Assembly (NCBI RefSeq): GCF_000688255.1
Contig: NZ_JHYS01000005.1
Span: 186,001 to 250,000, forward strand
Length of the DNA stretch: 64,000 nucleotides
Direction: 5' to 3'
Source of the DNA: Simplicispira psychrophila DSM 11588
Lineage (GTDB): Bacteria; Pseudomonadota; Gammaproteobacteria; Burkholderiales; Burkholderiaceae_C
Positions within the stretch are counted from its first letter, which is position 1. Each line of letters begins with the position of its first letter. The translations under genes and the position numbers were made by a program. The notes beneath the pieces were generated by a model. It worked only from the letters and a program-made list of their open reading frames with translations, ran no database searches and was not told the DNA's origin. Positions 19,415 through 29,214 of this stretch are shown piece by piece.

Positions 19415-20823
19415 TCTTCGTCGGTCACCAGCCGTGCCTTGACGCTCTTACCCTTGACCCGGCCGGCATTCAAGCGCTGCACTACCTGCGGCGCAATCTC
19501 ACGCGCGACGGCGACGTAGGTCGAGAACTCGTTGACGTTGATCTTGCCAACCTGCTCGCGCACATAGCCCATATCGCCCGTGAGCGCGCCCAGCACGTCG
19601 CCGGCGCGGATTTTTTCTTTGCGCCCGCCAATGATTTGGATGGTCGCCATCGGCGGCACCAAGGGGCCTTGACCGCTGGGAGTCAGCTCGCTGACCAAGC
19701 TCCACTGCGATTCGCGGCCTTGCAGCACTTCAATTTTGCCGACGCTGCCCATCTCGTCCATGCTGACCAAGTTGAGCGCCAGCCCTTGCGCGTCGCCCCG
19801 GCCGGTGCGGCCGATGCGGTGGATGTGGATTTCGGCGTCGGGCGTGACATCGACGTTGATCACGGCGGCCAAGTCGGCAATGTCCAGCCCACGCGCCGCC
19901 ACGTCGGTCGCCACCAGCACCGAGCAGCTGCGGTTGGCAAACTGCACCAGCACTTGGTCGCGCTCGCGCTGCTCCAGTTCACCGTACAGCGCCAGCGCGC
20001 TGACGCCTTGGGCCTGCAGCACGCCGACCAAATCGCGGCACTGCTGTTTGGTGTTGCAAAAGGCAATCGACGATTCGGGGCGAAAGTGCTCCAGCAGCAG
20101 GCCGACGGTGTGCAGGCGCTGGCTGTTTTTGATCTCGTACCAACGCTGCTCAATCTTGCCGGCGCTGTGTTGCGCTTGGACGGTGATTTGCTGCGGGTTC
20201 TTCATGAACTGCTGGCTGAGCTTGGCGATACCTTCGGGGTAGGTGGCCGAAAACAACAGCGTTTGGCGGTTTTTGGACGGGCACTGGCGCGCCACGGTGG
20301 CGATGTCGTCAAAAAAACCCATGTCCAGCATCCGGTCGGCCTCGTCGAGCACCAAGGTGTTGAGCTGGTCGAGCACCAGATACGAGCGCTCCAAGTGGTC
20401 CATCACGCGGCCGGGCGTGCCAACGACAATGTGCGCGCCGTGCGACAGGCTTTGCGCCTGCCCGCGCAGCGGCACGCCGCCGCACAGGGTGACGACTTTG
20501 ACGTTGTCGCTAGAGCGCGCCAAGCGGCGAATCTCAGCGCTGACTTGGTCGGCCAGCTCGCGCGTTGGACACAGCACCAGCGCTTGCACGCCAAAGCAGC
20601 GCGGGTTCAGGCGGGCCAGCAGCGCCAGACCAAAGGCGGCGGTCTTGCCGCTGCCGGTGCTGGCTTGGGCAATCAGGTCGTTGCCCAGCAAAGCGGGCGG
20701 CAAGCTGGCGGCTTGGATGGGGGTCATGTGCAGGTAGCCCAGTTGCTGCAAATTAGCCAAAGTGGCCGGGCTGAGCGCGAGGGCGCTGAAGTCTTGGGCG
20801 CTGTGCGCGGAGGTGGAAGTCAT
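19411..20823 (-). CDS. dbpA: DEAD-box RNA helicase DbpA
   Basis: A 470-aa-class DEAD-box helicase. Motifs visible in order: Q-motif region ([15 protein letters not shown]), [11 protein letters not shown] (I), PTRELADQV (Ia), [12 protein letters not shown] (II), LFSATYP (III), [26 protein letters not shown] (V) and [10 protein letters not shown] (VI). A C-terminal domain with [18 protein letters not shown] is the DbpA-specific RNA-binding module that recognises hairpin 92 of 23S rRNA during 50S assembly. ATG 20823 is chosen because 19 upstream residues look unlike the family. Confidence 0.94.
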   Translation of the reverse strand: MTSTSAHSAQDFSALALSPATLANLQQLGYLHMTPIQAASLPPALLGNDLIAQASTGSGKTAAFGLALLARLNPRCFGVQALVLCPTRELADQVSAEIRRLARSSDNVKVVTLCGGVPLRGQAQSLSHGAHIVVGTPGRVMDHLERSYLVLDQLNTLVLDEADRMLDMGFFDDIATVARQCPSKNRQTLLFSATYPEGIAKLSQQFMKNPQQITVQAQHSAGKIEQRWYEIKNSQRLHTVGLLLEHFRPESSIAFCNTKQQCRDLVGVLQAQGVSALALYGELEQRERDQVLVQFANRSCSVLVATDVAARGLDIADLAAVINVDVTPDAEIHIHRIGRTGRGDAQGLALNLVSMDEMGSVGKIEVLQGRESQWSLVSELTPSGQGPLVPPMATIQIIGGRKEKIRAGDVLGALTGDMGYVREQVGKINVNEFSTYVAVAREIAPQVVQRLNAGRVKGKSVKARLVTDEE

Positions 20824-20896
20824 GCGCCGATTATCGGGCGTTGGGGCCGGCAAGGCCGGGCCTTCACCCTCCATGCCCACAGAGGCTGGCGGGAAG

Positions 20897-20998
20897 CGAA
20901 TTAAAAAAGTGAGCTAGTAGCGCTTGTATCTATTGATTTTCAAGATTAAAACAACCTGAAAGCCAATGAATACCAGCGCTAGAAGCTATGAATTTTGA
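20897..20998. repeat. Two adjacent short intergenic repeats in opposite order (copies 5 and 6)
   Basis: Upstream of dbpA lie AAGTGAGCTAGTAGCGCTTG and, 60 bases on, TACCAGCGCTAGAAGCTATG. These read as two inverted arms of the repeat family around an AT-rich centre. They fill the whole space between the dbpA start and the end of the DUF779 gene. Confidence 0.6.
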
Positions 20999-21010
20999 AT
21001 TGGTGATTCG

Positions 21011-21376
21011 TTAAGGTAACAGCCCCAGCGCCGCCAATTCATCCTCAGTGAACAGCCGCGAGCGCGTATGAAAGGCCTTGCCCAACGGCCCTTCGAGCGA
21101 GAAGGTGCCGCCGCCGTGGCCGTCCAACACGTCGATGATCAGCTGGGTGTGTTTCCACGTTTCATATTGGCTCGCACCGATATAAAAGCGGCAGCCGCCG
21201 ATGTCGCCCAAGTAGACATCACCGGCACCTATCGTCAGTTCGCCGGGCAGGTAGGCATTGGCGGCGCTGTTGTCGCAGCAGCCGCCCGACTGGTGAAAGA
21301 AGATCTCGCCGTGCTGGTGTTGCAGCACGGCAATCAGCGCCAGTGCGGCGGGTGTGGCAGTGACTTTATCGACCAT
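21011..21376 (-). CDS. DUF779 family protein next to aldehyde dehydrogenase
   Basis: A 121-aa protein matching DUF779 (about 110-125 aa): HGEIFFHQSGGCCDNSAANAY with a conserved CC pair, GDVYLGDIGGCRFYIG and a YETWKHTQLIIDVL segment. The cysteines and histidines suggest metal binding, but no activity is established to my knowledge. Families of this kind are frequently found directly downstream of aldehyde dehydrogenase genes of the AcoD/ExaC type, as here (35 bases apart, same strand), so a supporting role in aldehyde oxidation is likely. AGGAGG precedes ATG 21376. Confidence 0.9.
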   Translation of the reverse strand: MVDKVTATPAALALIAVLQHQHGEIFFHQSGGCCDNSAANAYLPGELTIGAGDVYLGDIGGCRFYIGASQYETWKHTQLIIDVLDGHGGGTFSLEGPLGKAFHTRSRLFTEDELAALGLLP

Positions 21377-21410
21377 GGGGAGCCTCCTCACCGACGGGTG
21401 CTTGGTGGTT

Positions 21411-22931
21411 TCAGAAGAAGCCGAGCTTGTCTTCGCTGTAGCTGACCAGCAGGTTTTTGGTTTGCTGGTAGTGGCCCAGCGCCATCTTGTGGTTTTCGCG
21501 GCCCAGGCCGGATTCCTTGTAGCCACCAAAAGCGGCGTGCGCCGGGTAGGCGTGGTAGCAATTGGTCCACACGCGCCCGGCCTTGATGGCGCGGCCCATG
21601 CGGTAGGCCACGTTGCCGTTGCGGCTCCACACGCCGGCGCCCAAGCCGTACAGCGTGTCGTTGGCAATTTCTAGCGCCTCGGCCTCGTCCTTGAAAGTAG
21701 TCACGGCCAGCACCGGGCCAAAAATTTCTTCCTGGAAGATGCGCATTTTGTTGTGGCCCTTGAACAGCGTCGGCTGCACGTAGTAGCCGCCAGCCAGGTC
21801 GCCCTCTTGGTGCGCCTGCGCGCCACCGGCCAACACCTGCGCACCTTCTTGTTGGCCCAGCTCCAGGTACGAGAGGATTTTGGTCAGCTGCTCTTTCGAT
21901 GCCTGCGCGCCGATCATGGTGTCAGTGTCCAGCGGGTCGCCTTGCTTGATGGCGGCGACGCGCTGCAAGACGCGCTCCATGAAACGGTCGTAAATCGACT
22001 CTTGGATCAGCGCACGTGAGGGGCAGGTGCAGACCTCGCCCTGGTTGAAAGCAAACAACACCAGCCCTTCGATGGCCTTGTCCAAAAAGGAGTCGTCCTT
22101 GTCCATGATGTCGGCAAAGAACACGTTGGGCGACTTGCCGCCCAGTTCCAGCGTGGCGGGAATCAGGTTGTTGGCGGCGGCTTGCGCCACCACACGACCC
22201 GTGCTGGTGCTACCGGTGAAGGCGATTTTGGCAATGCGCCGGCTGCTGGCCAGCGGCATACCGGCCTCGCGGCCAAAACCGTTGACGATGTTGAGCACGC
22301 CCGGTGGCAACAGGTCGCTGATCAGTTCGGCCAGCAGCAAGATGCTGATGGGGGTCGATTCCGCTGGTTTGAGCACCACGCAGTTGCCGGCGGCCAGCGC
22401 GGGCGAGAGCTTCCATGCGGCCATCAGGATGGGGAAGTTCCATGGAATGATCTGGCCGACCACGCCCAAGGGCTCGTAGTAGTGATAAGCCATGGTGTGC
22501 TGGTCAATCTCGCTGATGCCGCCTTCTTGGGCACGCACTACGCCAGCGAAGTAGCGGAAATGATCGACCGCCAGCGGAATATCAGCGTTGAGCGTTTCGC
22601 GGATCGGTTTGCCGTTGTCCACGGTTTCGGCATAGGCCAAATACTCCAAGTTGGCCTCGATGCGATCGGCGATTTTCAGCAACACGTTGGAGCGCTCGGT
22701 GGGCGAGGTTTTGCCCCAAGCATCGGCCGCTGCGTGGGCGGCGTCGAGGGCCAATTCAATGTCGGGCGCGGTGGAGCGCGCCGCCTGCGTGTAGACCTGT
22801 CCGCTGATCGGCGTGATGACGTCGAAATACTGACCACCCACGGGCGCCACCCACTGGCCGCCGATGAAGTTGTCGTATTGCTTCTTGAAGTTGACGGTGG
22901 CGCCTGGGGTACCTGGGGCTGCGTAAATCAT
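21411..22931 (-). CDS. NAD-dependent aldehyde dehydrogenase (AcoD/ExaC type)
   Basis: A 506-aa aldehyde dehydrogenase. [20 protein letters not shown] (cofactor region with the catalytic Asn), FTGSTSTGR (dinucleotide-binding), LELGGKSPN (general base Glu) and FNQGEVCTC (nucleophile Cys) are all present, with PEEIFGPV-like QEEIFGPVL near the C-terminus. The whole resembles acetaldehyde dehydrogenase II/ExaC enzymes that oxidise acetaldehyde or related short aldehydes during ethanol or acetoin use. A sigma-54 promoter candidate and a divergent AcoR-like activator precede it, and DUF779 follows, which supports this class. Confidence 0.95.
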   Translation of the reverse strand: MIYAAPGTPGATVNFKKQYDNFIGGQWVAPVGGQYFDVITPISGQVYTQAARSTAPDIELALDAAHAAADAWGKTSPTERSNVLLKIADRIEANLEYLAYAETVDNGKPIRETLNADIPLAVDHFRYFAGVVRAQEGGISEIDQHTMAYHYYEPLGVVGQIIPWNFPILMAAWKLSPALAAGNCVVLKPAESTPISILLLAELISDLLPPGVLNIVNGFGREAGMPLASSRRIAKIAFTGSTSTGRVVAQAAANNLIPATLELGGKSPNVFFADIMDKDDSFLDKAIEGLVLFAFNQGEVCTCPSRALIQESIYDRFMERVLQRVAAIKQGDPLDTDTMIGAQASKEQLTKILSYLELGQQEGAQVLAGGAQAHQEGDLAGGYYVQPTLFKGHNKMRIFQEEIFGPVLAVTTFKDEAEALEIANDTLYGLGAGVWSRNGNVAYRMGRAIKAGRVWTNCYHAYPAHAAFGGYKESGLGRENHKMALGHYQQTKNLLVSYSEDKLGFF

Positions 22932-22994
22932 GTGCTTGTCTCCTGAAAATAGTTATGGACACCTGGCCCCGCACAGGGCCGGTACCGTAGTGCT

Positions 22995-23011
22995 ATCAAG
23001 AGTCGTGCCAA
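22995..23011 (-). promoter_or_regulatory. Sigma-54 (-24/-12) promoter candidate for the aldehyde dehydrogenase operon
   Basis: Read on the minus strand, TTGGCACGACTCTTGAT matches the RpoN consensus YTGGCACGRNNNTTGCW at every defined position except the C of the -12 GC (GA here). Transcription would start near 22984, giving a leader of about 53 bases before the ATG at 22931. The divergent gene encodes a sigma-54-dependent activator, which makes the match meaningful. The imperfect -12 element is the main doubt. Confidence 0.7.
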
Positions 23012-23171
23012 GTTACCGCGCGCCGGTGTGCCAGTGGCCTGGCAAACCAGAAAACAGTTTTTAAGCCATTGATTCAGAAAGAATATTTTTCTTTGGCGCT
23101 ATTCTCTCCAGCGCCAGTCTCGGCGCTAGCGGTGCTTGTCCGGGCTGCAGCCCAGCGCGCGGACGTTGCAG

Positions 23172-23199
23172 TCTGGAACAGTTGCCTCCATCTGGAACA
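23172..23199. promoter_or_regulatory. Direct repeat, possible enhancer for the AcoR-like activator
   Basis: TCTGGAACA occurs twice, at 23172-23180 and 23191-23199, with a 19-base period (about two helical turns). It lies about 165-190 bases upstream of the sigma-54-type promoter, in the usual range for an activator binding site. Binding by the adjacent regulator is inferred only from position. Confidence 0.4.
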
Positions 23200-23290
23200 C
23201 CCGTAAAAGCATATGGAAAATACGTTTTTTCTCGTGTCGCCCCCTACACTGCGCCAGACAGGCAGACCCACTGCCGCAGGAGACAAATCC

Positions 23291-25267
23291 ATGCCCCGCA
23301 CGCACCCCCCTGTGTCCGCACCCGCGCTGCGCCATGCCCGCTGGCAGTTGCTGGACGGACGCACGCCGCCTGCCGGGGCGGTACGTGAGCATCTGGTGCA
23401 TTCCTGGCAGCGCAGCATGGATGCGGGTCTGCAACCGTCTGGCGAACACCGCCATGCACGCCACTTCGCGGGCATCGAGTTGGCCCAGGCGCGGGCCGGC
23501 AACCGCGCGCTGATCGACCACTCGCAGCCGGTAATGGAGTACCTGTTTGAGCAGGTGCGCCACAGCCACAGCATCGTGGTGCTGGCGGATCGCCATGGCG
23601 TACTCATGCACACCCTGGGCGACACCGGTTTTGTCAGCAAAGCCGAGCGCGTGGCACTGACCACCGGCGCCAGCTGGCACGAACAGGACCGGGGCACCAA
23701 CGCCATTGGCACCGCCTTGGCCGAAGCGCGCGAGGTGGAAATCCACGGCGCCGAGCATTACCTGGAGCGCAACGACATCCTGACCTGTGCGGCGGCGCCC
23801 ATCGTCTCGGCGCAGGGCGATCTGCTGGGCGTCATCGATATCTCGGGCGATCGGCGCAGCCACCACGCGCATACCCTGGGGCTGGTGCATACCGCAGCAC
23901 GCATGATTGAAAACCGCCTGTTCACCTGCGCTTGGTCAGCCCCGCTGCAGTTGCACCTGCACCCGCGCCCCCACGGCATTGGCACCGTGGCCGAAGGCTT
24001 GGTGGCACTGTCGCAAGACGGCTGGATCGTCGGCGCCAACCGCCAGGGCCTGGCGCTGCTCGGACTGACGCACGCCGACCTGCACGTGACCCCGCTGGCG
24101 CAGGTACTGGACATATCCATGGACGCCTTGCTGGCGCACAGCGGCCAGCGCACGCCGATGCCGCTGGTGGTGTACTGCCGCAACGGCCGCACACTGCACG
24201 CCTTGGCCCAAGCGGGACCACCGTGGACGCAGACCGGGCAGGCATACGCCGCGCCAGCCATTCCGTCCCCCGCACCCACACTCGCATCCGATGCCTTAGC
24301 ACAATTAGACACCGGTGACGCCACTTGGCGCGCTGCCAGCGACAAGGCCCGCCGCGTTGCCGACAAAGGCATTGCGCTGCTGATCCAAGGCGAATCGGGT
24401 GTGGGCAAAGAGTTGTTTGCCCGCGCGGTGCACGACAGCTCGCAGCGGCGCAACCGCCCGTTCATCGCCATCAACTGCGCGGCGATTCCTGAACATTTGA
24501 TAGAAGCCGAGTTGTTTGGCTACACCGCTGGCGCTTTTTCGGGCGCCAGCAAGCAAGGCAGCCCGGGACGGCTGCGCGAAGCCGAGGGTGGCACGCTGTT
24601 TCTGGACGAGATCGGCGATATGCCGCTGGCGCTGCAAACCCGCCTGCTGCGCGTACTGCAAGAGCGCCAAGTGACACCGCTGGGCAGCGGGCAGGCGGTG
24701 CCGGTGGACTTTGCCCTGATCTGCGCCACGCACCAGCCGCTGCGCGAGGCGACCGAGGCCGGGCGTTTTCGCAGCGACCTGTATTACCGGCTGAACGGCC
24801 TGACCGTGCAGCTACCACCCCTGCGCGCGCGCAGCGACTTTGCAGCCCTGACCACGCAACTGCTGCGCACCCTGGGCGCCGCACCGGCCCTGGCGCCCAC
24901 CGAAGCCCTGCTGGCGCGCCTGGCGGCCTACCATTGGCCGGGCAATCTGCGCCAGTACGCCAATGCGCTGCGCACAGCGTTGGCCCTGCACAACCCGGAC
25001 GAGCCGCACCTGGACTGGCAGCACCTGCCCGACGACTTGCAGGCCGATTTGCAAAATCCGGCCGTGTGCGGCACTGCCGCCCAGACGGCGCCGCAACGCC
25101 CTGCCGCTGCAACCCGGCCCATTCCCCTGGTCGGCCAGACATTGGCTAACCTGTCACGTGCCGCCATGGCGCAGGCGGTGCAGGACACGCAAGGCAATTG
25201 GTCGGCCGCTGCGCGACAACTGGGCATCAGCCGACAGACGCTGTACCGCAAAATGGCCGCGCTATAA
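23291..25267 (+). CDS. Sigma-54-dependent transcriptional activator, AcoR-like
   Basis: A 658-aa regulator. The N-terminal half has an AcoR-type GAF sensor region (LADRHGVLMHTLGDTGF, EQDRGTNAIGTALAE, LTCAAAPIVSAQGDLLGVIDISG). Next comes an AAA+ domain with Walker A GESGVGKE (about residue 366) and Walker B GGTLFLDEIGD, then a C-terminal Fis-type helix-turn-helix (NWSAAARQLGISRQTLYRKM). The sigma-54 contact loop reads GAFSGA (about residue 414) instead of the usual GAFTGA. ATG 23291 has AGGAG upstream; an earlier in-frame ATG at 23213 lacks one. It probably senses an alcohol, acetoin or aldehyde-related signal and drives the divergent aldehyde dehydrogenase genes. Confidence 0.92.
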   Translation: MPRTHPPVSAPALRHARWQLLDGRTPPAGAVREHLVHSWQRSMDAGLQPSGEHRHARHFAGIELAQARAGNRALIDHSQPVMEYLFEQVRHSHSIVVLADRHGVLMHTLGDTGFVSKAERVALTTGASWHEQDRGTNAIGTALAEAREVEIHGAEHYLERNDILTCAAAPIVSAQGDLLGVIDISGDRRSHHAHTLGLVHTAARMIENRLFTCAWSAPLQLHLHPRPHGIGTVAEGLVALSQDGWIVGANRQGLALLGLTHADLHVTPLAQVLDISMDALLAHSGQRTPMPLVVYCRNGRTLHALAQAGPPWTQTGQAYAAPAIPSPAPTLASDALAQLDTGDATWRAASDKARRVADKGIALLIQGESGVGKELFARAVHDSSQRRNRPFIAINCAAIPEHLIEAELFGYTAGAFSGASKQGSPGRLREAEGGTLFLDEIGDMPLALQTRLLRVLQERQVTPLGSGQAVPVDFALICATHQPLREATEAGRFRSDLYYRLNGLTVQLPPLRARSDFAALTTQLLRTLGAAPALAPTEALLARLAAYHWPGNLRQYANALRTALALHNPDEPHLDWQHLPDDLQADLQNPAVCGTAAQTAPQRPAAATRPIPLVGQTLANLSRAAMAQAVQDTQGNWSAAARQLGISRQTLYRKMAAL

Positions 25268-25350
25268 GCACCCACTTGCGACCTGCCGCTACCAGCAAAA
25301 GCTGGCGTTAGCTTCGTGCAAGAATCAAGGCGTAACGTAAGGTAAACAAA

Positions 25351-25371
25351 TCCACACACTGCAAGTGTGGA
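25351..25371. other. 21-bp near-palindrome upstream of the GGDEF-EAL gene
   Basis: TCCACACACTGCAAGTGTGGA pairs either as TCCACAC/GTGTGGA around seven bases or as CACACT/AGTGTG around GCA. It lies between the activator gene and the ATG at 25389. It could be an operator or an RNA hairpin; no T tract follows, so a terminator is unlikely. Confidence 0.35.
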
Positions 25372-25388
25372 TACACGGTTTGCAACAA

Positions 25389-27500
25389 ATGACACGGGTG
25401 CCTGATATGTCTGATATGGCCATGGCGTTGAACACGGTGCGCTCCAGCCCGGCGGGCCCCCAAGAGGGCTGGCTGCAACTGCTGGCCCATACGCTGCCTG
25501 GGGGCGTAGGCTATTTTGCTGCCGACTCTCTGCGCTGTGTGTGGGCCAGTCCCCTTTTGGCGGCCTACAACGGCTACACCGCGCGCTCTGCCCTGGAAAA
25601 AACCATGCCACAGGTGCTGGGCGACAACGCCTGGAACCTGCTGGAGGGCCAACTGGCCGGCGACTTGCAGCGCACCGACCTGACCTGTCTGTGCGACCAC
25701 CCCTCGCCCTGCGGCAATGTGCGCAAAAGTGAAATCCAGTTGCGCGCGCACCGGGATGCGACCAGCACGGTGTTGGGCTGGCTGGTACTGGTGCATGACC
25801 GCACAGCGCAGTGGCTGGCCGATCGCGCGGTACAGCACAGCGAAGAACGTCTGCGCAAGTTTGCCGCCGCAACCGATGAGGCCATTCTGTTTCACCGCGC
25901 TGGCAACTTCCTCGATGGCAATGCCGCACTGCAAAGGCTTACCGGGCATTCAGCGGCCGAACTGATGGGTCGCAATATCTATGACCTGCTGCCCCAGCGC
26001 TTTCAGGGCCCGGCGGGCGAATATGAACGCTACGGCGGTGAATACCTGTTTGAGGCGGCGATCGTGCACCGCAGCGGACACGAGGTACCAGTCGAAATAG
26101 TCGGTAAGACTATGCCCGAGCAGGATGCCAGCTACCGCATTGTGGTGCTGCGCAACATCACCCAGCGCAAACAGGCACAGCAGCAGGAAGCCTTCCAGCG
26201 ACTGCACGACCCCCTGACGCAACTGCCCAACCGCCGCCACCTGATGGATCTGCTGGACAACGCCCTGGCGCAGGCCCAGCAAGAACGCACGCAGGCGGCA
26301 GTGCTGTTTGTCGATCTCGACCATTTCAAGACCATCAACGACTCGCTGGGCCACCAGGCGGGCGACCGGCTGCTGTGCGAGATGGCCCGGCGCCTGCGCG
26401 CTACGGTGCGCGACGAAGACGTGGTGGCGCGCCTGAACGGCGACAAGTTCGCCATCGTGCTTACGCAGATCCAGAGCCGCGACAACGCCGCCGCTGCGGC
26501 CGACAAGCTGATTCTGGCGGTGTGCCAGTCCATCACCCTGGACAACACGCCCCTGACGCTCTCGCCCTCGATCGGTATCGCCATGTACCCCGATGACGGG
26601 CTCGATGCGCTGGAGCTACTGCGCAATGCCGACGCCGCCATGTACCACGCCAAAGACAGCGGGCGGGCCAACCGGCAGTTTTATGCCCCCGACATGGCCG
26701 GGCGCGCCACCGAGGTGCTGCGCAAAGAGCGCCTGCTGCGCGCCGCGATTGCGCAGGGCTCCTTTGTGCTGCACTACCAGCCGCAGCTGCGCTTGTCCGA
26801 TGGCGCACTGGCCGGCTTTGAAGCACTGGTGCGCTGGCAACACCCCGAGCGCGGCCTGGTCGGGCCGGACGAATTCATCAGCTTTGCCGAATCGCGCGGC
26901 CTGATCACGCCGATTGGTCGCTGGGTGCTGCAAGAGGCCTGCCGCCAGCTGAAAGAGTGGCAGACGCAGGGGCTGGCGTTTGTGCCGGTGGCAGTCAACC
27001 TGTCGGCGCTGGAATTTCGCCAGCGCGACGTTGCCGCCGACATTGCCCAGGTGCTGCAGGACAGCGGGCTGGCGCCGCAGTACCTGGACATCGAACTGAC
27101 CGAATCGGTGCTGATGCACAACGCCTCGCAGGGACTGGCCACACTGCACGCCCTCAAGGCGCTGGGCGTGGGCATTTCGATTGACGACTTTGGCACCGGC
27201 TATTCGTCGCTGGCCTACCTGAAGCGCTACCCGATCGACAAGCTCAAGATCGACCGCTCGTTTGTCATGGACACGCCGGGCAGCAGCGAAGATGTGGCCA
27301 TCGTCACCGCCATCATCCAGATGGGGCGCAGCCTGCAACTCAGCACCGTGGCCGAAGGGGTCGAAACACCTGAGCAAATCGCGCTGATGCAGCGCCTGGG
27401 CTGCGATCTGGCGCAGGGGCATGGCTTGTCGCTGCCCATGAATGCCGCCCAAACCGTTGTCTGGCTACACGCGCGCCAGCAGTTGGCGCAGGTGGCATAA
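25389..27500 (+). CDS. PAS-GGDEF-EAL protein, predicted c-di-GMP phosphodiesterase
   Basis: About 703 aa: an N-terminal sensory region (roughly residues 20-140), a PAS domain (DEAILFHRAGNFLDGNAALQRLTGHS), then GGDEF and EAL domains. The GGDEF motif is degenerate (NGDKF), so cyclase activity is unlikely, but the inhibitory RxxD site (RDED) five residues upstream is kept. The EAL domain looks active: EALVRW, NLSALEF, IELTES, DDFGTGYSS, KLKIDRSF and AEGVET are all intact. It should therefore hydrolyse c-di-GMP, with the GGDEF part as a possible nucleotide-sensing module. The start is uncertain: GTG 25365 and several ATGs up to 25422 are in frame. Confidence 0.9.
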   Translation: MTRVPDMSDMAMALNTVRSSPAGPQEGWLQLLAHTLPGGVGYFAADSLRCVWASPLLAAYNGYTARSALEKTMPQVLGDNAWNLLEGQLAGDLQRTDLTCLCDHPSPCGNVRKSEIQLRAHRDATSTVLGWLVLVHDRTAQWLADRAVQHSEERLRKFAAATDEAILFHRAGNFLDGNAALQRLTGHSAAELMGRNIYDLLPQRFQGPAGEYERYGGEYLFEAAIVHRSGHEVPVEIVGKTMPEQDASYRIVVLRNITQRKQAQQQEAFQRLHDPLTQLPNRRHLMDLLDNALAQAQQERTQAAVLFVDLDHFKTINDSLGHQAGDRLLCEMARRLRATVRDEDVVARLNGDKFAIVLTQIQSRDNAAAAADKLILAVCQSITLDNTPLTLSPSIGIAMYPDDGLDALELLRNADAAMYHAKDSGRANRQFYAPDMAGRATEVLRKERLLRAAIAQGSFVLHYQPQLRLSDGALAGFEALVRWQHPERGLVGPDEFISFAESRGLITPIGRWVLQEACRQLKEWQTQGLAFVPVAVNLSALEFRQRDVAADIAQVLQDSGLAPQYLDIELTESVLMHNASQGLATLHALKALGVGISIDDFGTGYSSLAYLKRYPIDKLKIDRSFVMDTPGSSEDVAIVTAIIQMGRSLQLSTVAEGVETPEQIALMQRLGCDLAQGHGLSLPMNAAQTVVWLHARQQLAQVA

Positions 27501-27555
27501 GGCGGCACTAGGCGACAGAGGGGCAGCCACCCAAGCGTCATCGAAGGCGTGGACA

Positions 27556-29049
27556 ATGCCGTCCATGCCCCAGATCCCCCACTTCATAGCCCCCAGCCAC
27601 CACACCGACCCGGCCCAGGCGCTGGCCCAGGTGCAGCGCATCTACCAGCAGCAGATTGAACACCTGCGCGCCGCCATGCAGCGCTTTGTCGCTGGCGACA
27701 TTCCAGTGCAACCGGTGCACGCGTTCTATCCCTTTGTGCGTGTGCACACCACCACCGTGGCGCGCGCCGACAGCACGCTGGCTTATGGTTTTGTCGAGGG
27801 CCCCCCGGGGCGCTACGAAACCACGCTGACCCGCCCCGACCTGTTTGGCGCCTACTATGCCGAGCAGTTTCGGCTGCTGCGCAAAAATCATGGCGTGGAG
27901 TTGGAAGTGGGCACCAGTACGCACCCGATCCCGATCCACTTCTCGTTTGCCGAGCACGACCACATTGAGGGCTCGCTCAGCCCCGAGCGGCGCACCCTCA
28001 TGCGCGACCTATTTGACCTGCCGGACCTGGCCGCCATGGACGATGGCATTGCCAACGGCACTTGGCAGGCGCTCCCGGGCGAGGCGCAGCCGCTGTCGCT
28101 GTTCACCGCGCCGCGCGTGGACTATTCGCTGCACCGCCTGCGCCACTACACCGGCACCCTGCCGGAGTGGTTCCAGAACTTTGTGCTGTTCACCAACTAC
28201 CAGTTCTACATCGACGAATTCGTGCGCCTGGGACATGCCGAGATGGCGAATCCGGACAGCGAATACACCGCTTTCATCGAGCCGGGTAACGTCATCACGC
28301 GCAGAAGCGGGCTGGCAGCGCAGGCCAACGACGAGCTGGGCGTGCCGCCGCCGCGCCTGCCGCAAATGCCCGCCTACCACCTAGTGCGCGCCGACAAGAG
28401 CGGCACCACCATGGTCAACATCGGTGTCGGCCCGGCCAATGCCAAAACCATCACCGACCACATTGCCGTACTGCGCCCGCACGCCTGGATGATGCTGGGC
28501 CACTGCGCCGGCCTGCGCCACACCCAGCAGCTGGGCGACTACGTGCTGGCGCACGCCTATGTGCGCGAAGACCATGTGCTGGACGAAGAACTACCGCTGT
28601 GGGTACCGATTCCGGCGCTGGCAGAAATCCAGGTGGCGTTGGAACAGGCGGTGGCCGACGTGACGCAAATGGGGCGCGACCAGCTCAAGCGCATCATGCG
28701 CACCGGCACCGTGGCCAGCACCGACAACCGCAATTGGGAGCTGCTGCCGGACAACCTGCCCCAGCGCCGCTTCAGCCAGAGCCGGGCGATTGCGCTGGAC
28801 ATGGAGAGCGCCACCATCGCCGCTAACGGTTTTAGGTTTCGGGTGCCCTACGGCACCTTGCTGTGCGTCAGCGACAAGCCGCTGCACGGCGAGATCAAGC
28901 TGCCCGGCATGGCCAACCATTTCTACCGCGAGCGCGTCGATCAGCACCTGCGCATCGGTATGCGCACCATTGAGCTGCTGCGCGAAGGCGGCACGCACCG
29001 CCTGCACAGCCGCAAGCTGCGCAGCTTTGCCGAGGTGGCTTTTCAGTAA
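27556..29049 (+). CDS. amn: AMP nucleosidase
   Basis: A 497-aa AMP nucleosidase, which splits AMP to adenine and ribose 5-phosphate and so helps balance adenylate pools. The N-terminal AMP nucleosidase-specific domain (VHAFYPFVRVHTTTVARADSTLAYGFVEGPPGRYETTLTRP region) is followed by a nucleoside phosphorylase-like catalytic domain (NIGVGPANAKTITDHIAVLRP; LDMESATIAANGFRFRVPYGTLLCVSDKP). The end HSRKLRSFAEVAFQ is typical. ATG 27556 was chosen from the family N-terminus; a second ATG three codons later is equally possible. A strong terminator follows. Confidence 0.96.
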   Translation: MPSMPQIPHFIAPSHHTDPAQALAQVQRIYQQQIEHLRAAMQRFVAGDIPVQPVHAFYPFVRVHTTTVARADSTLAYGFVEGPPGRYETTLTRPDLFGAYYAEQFRLLRKNHGVELEVGTSTHPIPIHFSFAEHDHIEGSLSPERRTLMRDLFDLPDLAAMDDGIANGTWQALPGEAQPLSLFTAPRVDYSLHRLRHYTGTLPEWFQNFVLFTNYQFYIDEFVRLGHAEMANPDSEYTAFIEPGNVITRRSGLAAQANDELGVPPPRLPQMPAYHLVRADKSGTTMVNIGVGPANAKTITDHIAVLRPHAWMMLGHCAGLRHTQQLGDYVLAHAYVREDHVLDEELPLWVPIPALAEIQVALEQAVADVTQMGRDQLKRIMRTGTVASTDNRNWELLPDNLPQRRFSQSRAIALDMESATIAANGFRFRVPYGTLLCVSDKPLHGEIKLPGMANHFYRERVDQHLRIGMRTIELLREGGTHRLHSRKLRSFAEVAFQ

Positions 29050-29070
29050 AAAATGTATCAATATGCCTAC

Positions 29071-29103
29071 GAAAAAGCCATTGTTACCCCCGGTGGCTTT
29101 TTT
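29071..29103 (+). terminator. Rho-independent terminator after amn
   Basis: AAAAAGCCA (29072-29080) pairs perfectly with TGGCTTTTT (29094-29102) around a 13-base loop, ending in a run of six T. The symmetrical A/T flanks would let it act in both directions. Confidence 0.8.
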
Positions 29104-29214
29104 CGTATGGCGAACTACCTAAGACAAACCCTGTGTTGGTCGCACAACGCACTCTCCACAATGGTCCGTGGGCCACAGCGCGCCCACCACATAAAAACCA
29201 GGAGACAACGCGTG

